Positions 59,701-64,000 of a DNA stretch of 64,000 nucleotides are shown piece after piece. Source of the DNA: Opisthocomus hoazin. Lineage: Eukaryota > Chordata > Aves > Opisthocomiformes > Opisthocomidae. The stretch's first letter is position 1. The number at the start of each line of letters is the position of its first letter. Position numbers and translations under genes: made by a program. The notes beneath the pieces are model-generated. The model did no database searches. It was not told the DNA's origin and saw only the letters and a program-made list of their open reading frames with translations. The stretch spans positions 47,072,320 to 47,136,319 of the forward strand of contig NC_134454.1 in the NCBI RefSeq assembly GCF_030867145.1. The letters run 5' to 3'.

Positions 59701-62584
59701 CATGTAATATGTTTTTAACAAAACAAGGAATGCTTAAGTAGCAAATATCAGACTGTTAATTTAGTGTCATGCCTAGGGCAGTAAGTGACAGATGGGTAGG
59801 AGAGAAAAGAGATATAAACTAATCCCCTCAGCCAGGATATAGTATTTCTCTGTTAAGAACATCTAACCAGCATGCCAACACCGGTTATACAAAGAGCACA
59901 TGCCAAATGCTAATTACTGCAGCTGATTCAGGGACAAGCCAGTTTAGCAGTTGATCTGTCAGCATGAGGTAGCCAACAAGCTCTTGAAAATCATATGCCA
60001 ATTTTTTTTTTCATTTGTAAAAGAGGGTTTTAATATGAACTTCTGAGTTTTTGATTGCTACATAAATAAGAGAATGAAAGAAAAAGAAAGATTAGGAAAG
60101 ACAGGTGAAGCAGAGTCCTGAAGTCTTTCCACCCTGAGCCTGAGCCTGAAAGCTTAATACAGTATAACCTTACACTAGTCTAAAGTAAGGGGAAAAGCAA
60201 CTACAGGACATTGTGTTTCCTGCAGTTGCCAAAGTCTAACCACTGAACTCAGTTTCTCTGAGTGCACTGAGAGCAGACAGCTGATCTGCTCTACCTCCCT
60301 GGGGCCAGGGCAGCACCACAACAAACTTAGGACCAACTTATTTTCAAATATTTGTCTTCATAGAAAGTTATACAGATACTACAGGTGACATATCTTGGCA
60401 TTTTTTAAACCAACACACACAGAATAAGAATGAAACATTGATTAACCTTTCACGCTGTTCGTAAACTTGTAGGAAGTCTCAAAGAAATATGCTGTGGTGT
60501 TCCTCTGTGCAAAAGAGTGCAACTAGTGTACGCACAAAAAATCTGATATGTCCCAGGCACGGACATCACCTTCAGTAGCTCAGAGGAGGACCAAATGTGT
60601 TAATCAGCTCAAGGCCCTACAGCGTAACATTGTTTTTGCTAAGCCTACTATTTTACTTCATCACACAGGGCCAAAGGCATACTCAGCCTTAACTTGTCTG
60701 GACCCGTGTAACGAACGAAAAAGAAAATATAATTTTGTATATGTAAATGTTGATTCAAATGCTGCCCTTGTATAGCCTAAAACTGATTTTTAATTCTCTA
60801 AGCTGATATGCTTCCTTACAGATCTATTCAGCACATTTCGACAGCTAATTTCCTCACTTTGGAAATGTCGCTGTTGATTTTAAGAAAAGGCTGGAAGTAT
60901 TAGTGGAAAATAGAAGCTCTGAACATAGCAGAGGTAATAAGTTTAAGATATAACTGCTTTTAAAGCATAAAATGTGTCTTTACTAGGATTCTCTGAATCT
61001 CAAGTAGTTATGTTGTAGTTGGCAACAGGAAAACAGAAAGTTCCAGGAAGAGGTAAGAGATAGTAATGATCCTTATGTATTGAAACACTATGCAGATCCC
61101 CCATTTACACTAAGCAGCACCCATAGCTGTTAATAGACCAGTGATGTGAAGAAGAGGGCAAACCGTAGGACAGAATACAGTCACAGCTGGAATCAGCACA
61201 AGTAGCAGATTCAACTATTGAAAAGAGAGGCGACTTCCTGAACTGCTCAACTTATAGAAGGGTTACCCGAGAGGTGTATAACCAGAGTTATACTGAGTTA
61301 CAGTTCTTCTACTTATTCTACTTCAAATGAGGCCTCAAAATCAGGAAAAAAAAAACAAAACCAAAAAAAAACCAACTCTACTTTCCAATCTCCTCCCACA
61401 CTCTGTGAAGAAGGAGCTAATCTGTACAGAAACCCTCCACAGACCAGGACCTAGTAGCTACTGAAATCGTCACGTTGTCAAGAATAGGGCATTCCCTATT
61501 GATCATTTTATTCTGTCCTTCCTTTGCAAAAATTAGCGTAGTAAAACAGTTTTGACGATGTGTAGAATTTCAAGGGAATAAAAAATAATTTATTGTCCAG
61601 CGTTCCCTGTAAATTTTAAACCAATATCTGATACAATACTGTGTTACTTGTAGGTACTCATTAATTAAATTTCAATTTATTTGCTTTCATAGTAAGTTTA
61701 TCTTCCTAGCCTGTATTTTGTTATCCTTAAAAACAAGGCCAAAACAATGCAGAACAAGGAAAAGGGTCACAATGAAAAGTAATTATCTTATTTACTTTTG
61801 CATATTGAACCAGTGAGTATTCTATAACACATACTTCATTTGTTCCCAGTATTACATCTTTTGAATAGCAGCTGCTTGGGAATCAGAATGAAAGTGTTGA
61901 GTTTTAAGAAGTGTAGTATTTGGCAGATAGTCACAGCCAATAAAAATGCTGTACACAATACATCCATGTTGAATTTGCAGCTCAGAAGAAAAAAACTGTT
62001 ACTTTCGTTTAGGTATCTAAGTATCTCCCATCAGAAGCTCGAAAATAGCATAAAGTGCCATTAATACACACAATTTCTTTAATTCATAAAATTATTCACT
62101 TTCAAAAACCGAAAAAGAAAGTATGTAACATGCCAGTAAGAGAGTTCTCTTCTCTGGAAAGATTGTTTTTTAGTGAAAGAGGATAGTTTAAAGTAAAATT
62201 ACTAGTAAACCAAGTTGGGTAGAAAACCATGAAATTAGACCCAGTTCTAAATGAGGTGTCTTGACACACAGATTTTGTACTTCATAGGATGACACTACTA
62301 AAATTATTTTTAACAGCCCATGATAAGTACGCTCTCACAGCATTTTTGCCGTACAGGACATGGAAGTAGAACTCAAATGCAGTTATGTCAAAATTAGGAC
62401 TTTCACATGTAGCTGACATTACCCACTGGACTTCTTAGGTGTATTGGAGACAGTTGTACATGTACACCATCCTCCCCTTAAACAAAAGTACTTGGCAAAT
62501 TCAGTGAGAAAAATAATCCTTTCTTTCTGTGGATGAGATTTTAGGAAGCGAGGTTCTACAAGCAGTAGGAATAAATGCTCTAAG
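59701..62584. other. Region without recognised genes
   Basis: AT-rich DNA with A-rich stretches near 61345-61371. No conserved frame was recognised. Confidence 0.45.
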
Positions 62585-63262
62585 ACATGCAGGGAAGTAC
62601 TTGGAGATACTGGTGGATGAAAAAATGGACACAAGCTGACAATGTGTACTTGCAGCCCAGAAAGACAACCATATCCTGCATCAAAAGGACCATGATCAGC
62701 ACGTCGAGGCTTGTGAGTCTCCCCTTCTACTCTGCTCTGGCGAGACCCCATCTGGAGTACTGCACCAAGATCTGGGGTCCCCAGTTCAAGAAAGACTTGT
62801 TAGACCAGATGCAGAGAAGGGCTACAAAAATGGTCAGAGGGCTGGAACACCTCTCCTGTGAAGAAAAGCTGAGAGAGCTGGGGTTTTTCAGCCTGGAAAA
62901 GAGATGACTCCAGGGAGAACTTCTTGCAGCTTTTTGATATATTAACGGGACTTTTGAGAAAGGTGGAGAAAGATTTTTTACCAGGGCCTGTAGTGACAAG
63001 ACAGGGGAAAAAGTTTTAAACTCCAATAAGGTAGATTTAATTTTGATCTAAGGAGGAAATTCTTCACAATGTGGATGGTGACATGCTGCAGTAGATTTCC
63101 TAGAGAAGTTGTGGACACGTCATCATAAAAAGTATTCAAGGGAGGGTTGGACAGCGCTTTGCAAAACCTGATCTAGTGAAAAATGTCCCTGTCAGTGACA
63201 GATGGCTTGGCTAGATGCTATATGAAGGTCCCTTCCAACAAAAACCACTCTGTGATTCTATG
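62585..63262 (+). mobile_element. CR1 3' fragment, divergent
   Basis: The plus strand reads the C-terminal ORF2 region ([17 protein letters not shown] start, [40 protein letters not shown]) with stops. It ends with 'gaaggtcccttccaac' and the tail 'ctctgtgattctatga' at 63247-63262. 5'-truncated, older subfamily. Confidence 0.92.
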
Positions 63263-64000
63263 AAAATTAGATACACAGAGGTCCAAATTCAAGCTGGGGA
63301 AGAATAGTTTGATCCCTCATGTGCCATTGACCTTGCACTTTCCCTGGCTTAAGTGTTACAGCAATTTCTTAAGGAAAGTGTTAACCTGGGCTTAAAGACC
63401 ACTAGTGACTGAGAATTTAGCAGTGTTTTCTCAGTTTTCCCGTGGTTACTCTTGCTGAAAAAGGGGCCTACTGTTTCTAGGTCAAAACTGTGAACTCAAG
63501 TTTTAGTCTTCTCCCTTAGGTTTGTCTGCTACAGTAAAAAAATCCTGTTTCTAGAGTGTGTTTTTTCACTCATAAACATTGACAAGCAAATGTATGTTTT
63601 CTATTTATGCTGTTAGTTTTCTTCTGAATGTTCTCCAGTTTATCTGCACCCCTCTTATCTGTGAACAACAGAAATCTTGCAAGTGAAATTCTACGCATTG
63701 CTAAATATGTACTAACACAACTTCTCTATTCAAGTCCCTTCTGTTCATATATCCAACAGTTCTGACACTAGAATTTACACCAGGAATTTTTGTTTAGTTA
63801 AACATGTTTGCACCCCTAGTTTTTCTTAAAGTTACAACTCCCCTAATGGACATCTCCATTCTATAAACTTCCATTCCTGTGATTTTCAGTGGATCATATT
63901 AGACAACAATAGAAATCTAGAAATAAAATTTCAAGCAATGCCAAATCTGATGTCTTACAGTAGTTTATTACATCAGTATCAATACCTAATTAATCAAATT
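63263..64000. other. Region without recognised genes
   Basis: AT-rich end of the window; nothing recognised. Confidence 0.5.

Overview
This window reads as a non-coding stretch of a bird genome, either intergenic or inside a large intron. It is AT-rich and dominated by remains of CR1 retrotransposons (chicken repeat 1 LINEs). These are recognised by their degenerate ATTCTGTG / ATTCTATG 3' tails, the 'ggtcccttccaac' block just before the tail, and CR1 endonuclease and reverse-transcriptase protein motifs. Three sequences match my memory of avian endogenous-retrovirus LTRs. No ribosome binding sites, operons, CRISPR arrays, tRNAs or rRNAs were seen, and no intact host protein gene could be identified.

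Layout. 1-7.37 kb is unique-looking AT-rich DNA. 7.38-11.85 kb holds an almost complete minus-strand CR1: GC-rich 5' UTR/promoter, an open ORF1 (zinc-finger-like region, coiled coil, SGNH/GDSL esterase fold), ORF2 (endonuclease plus reverse transcriptase) broken by three in-frame nonsense codons, and a 3' UTR hairpin. 12.64-15.86 kb is a three-layer nest: an ERV LTR split by an older CR1, which is split by a young CR1 copy. 15.9-24.3 kb is mostly unique, with one CR1 3' end at 21.4-22.2 kb and a coding-like minus-strand fragment at 22.6-22.75 kb. 24.30-24.63 kb is a solo LTR with its middle missing. 24.6-29.3 kb is AT-rich DNA.

29.3-31.85 kb holds a Z-DNA-prone microsatellite, a CR1 internal fragment and a CR1-in-CR1 nest with a chimeric 373-codon open frame. 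32.9-36.95 kb has three short minus-strand CR1 3' ends. 37.3-42.75 kb contains three minus-strand blocks that translate as coiled coil with small lesions, probably exons of one decayed or rapidly evolving gene, and one plus-strand block flanked by good splice signals. 46.12-46.67 kb is a second, longer solo LTR of the same kind as that at 24.3 kb. 54.9-59.7 kb is an old, nearly full-length minus-strand CR1 with a younger CR1 inside it. 62.6-63.3 kb is a plus-strand CR1 3' end.

The elements do not work together as a pathway. The window is a record of retrotransposition in layers: old CR1 families and LTRs first, then a younger CR1 family (three copies sharing the same 3' end and a UUCG-loop hairpin). 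The most useful leads are the near-intact CR1 with lost catalytic residues, the fact that all three CR1-in-CR1 insertions share the host orientation, and the coiled-coil gene relic. I did not find a convincing novel biological system.
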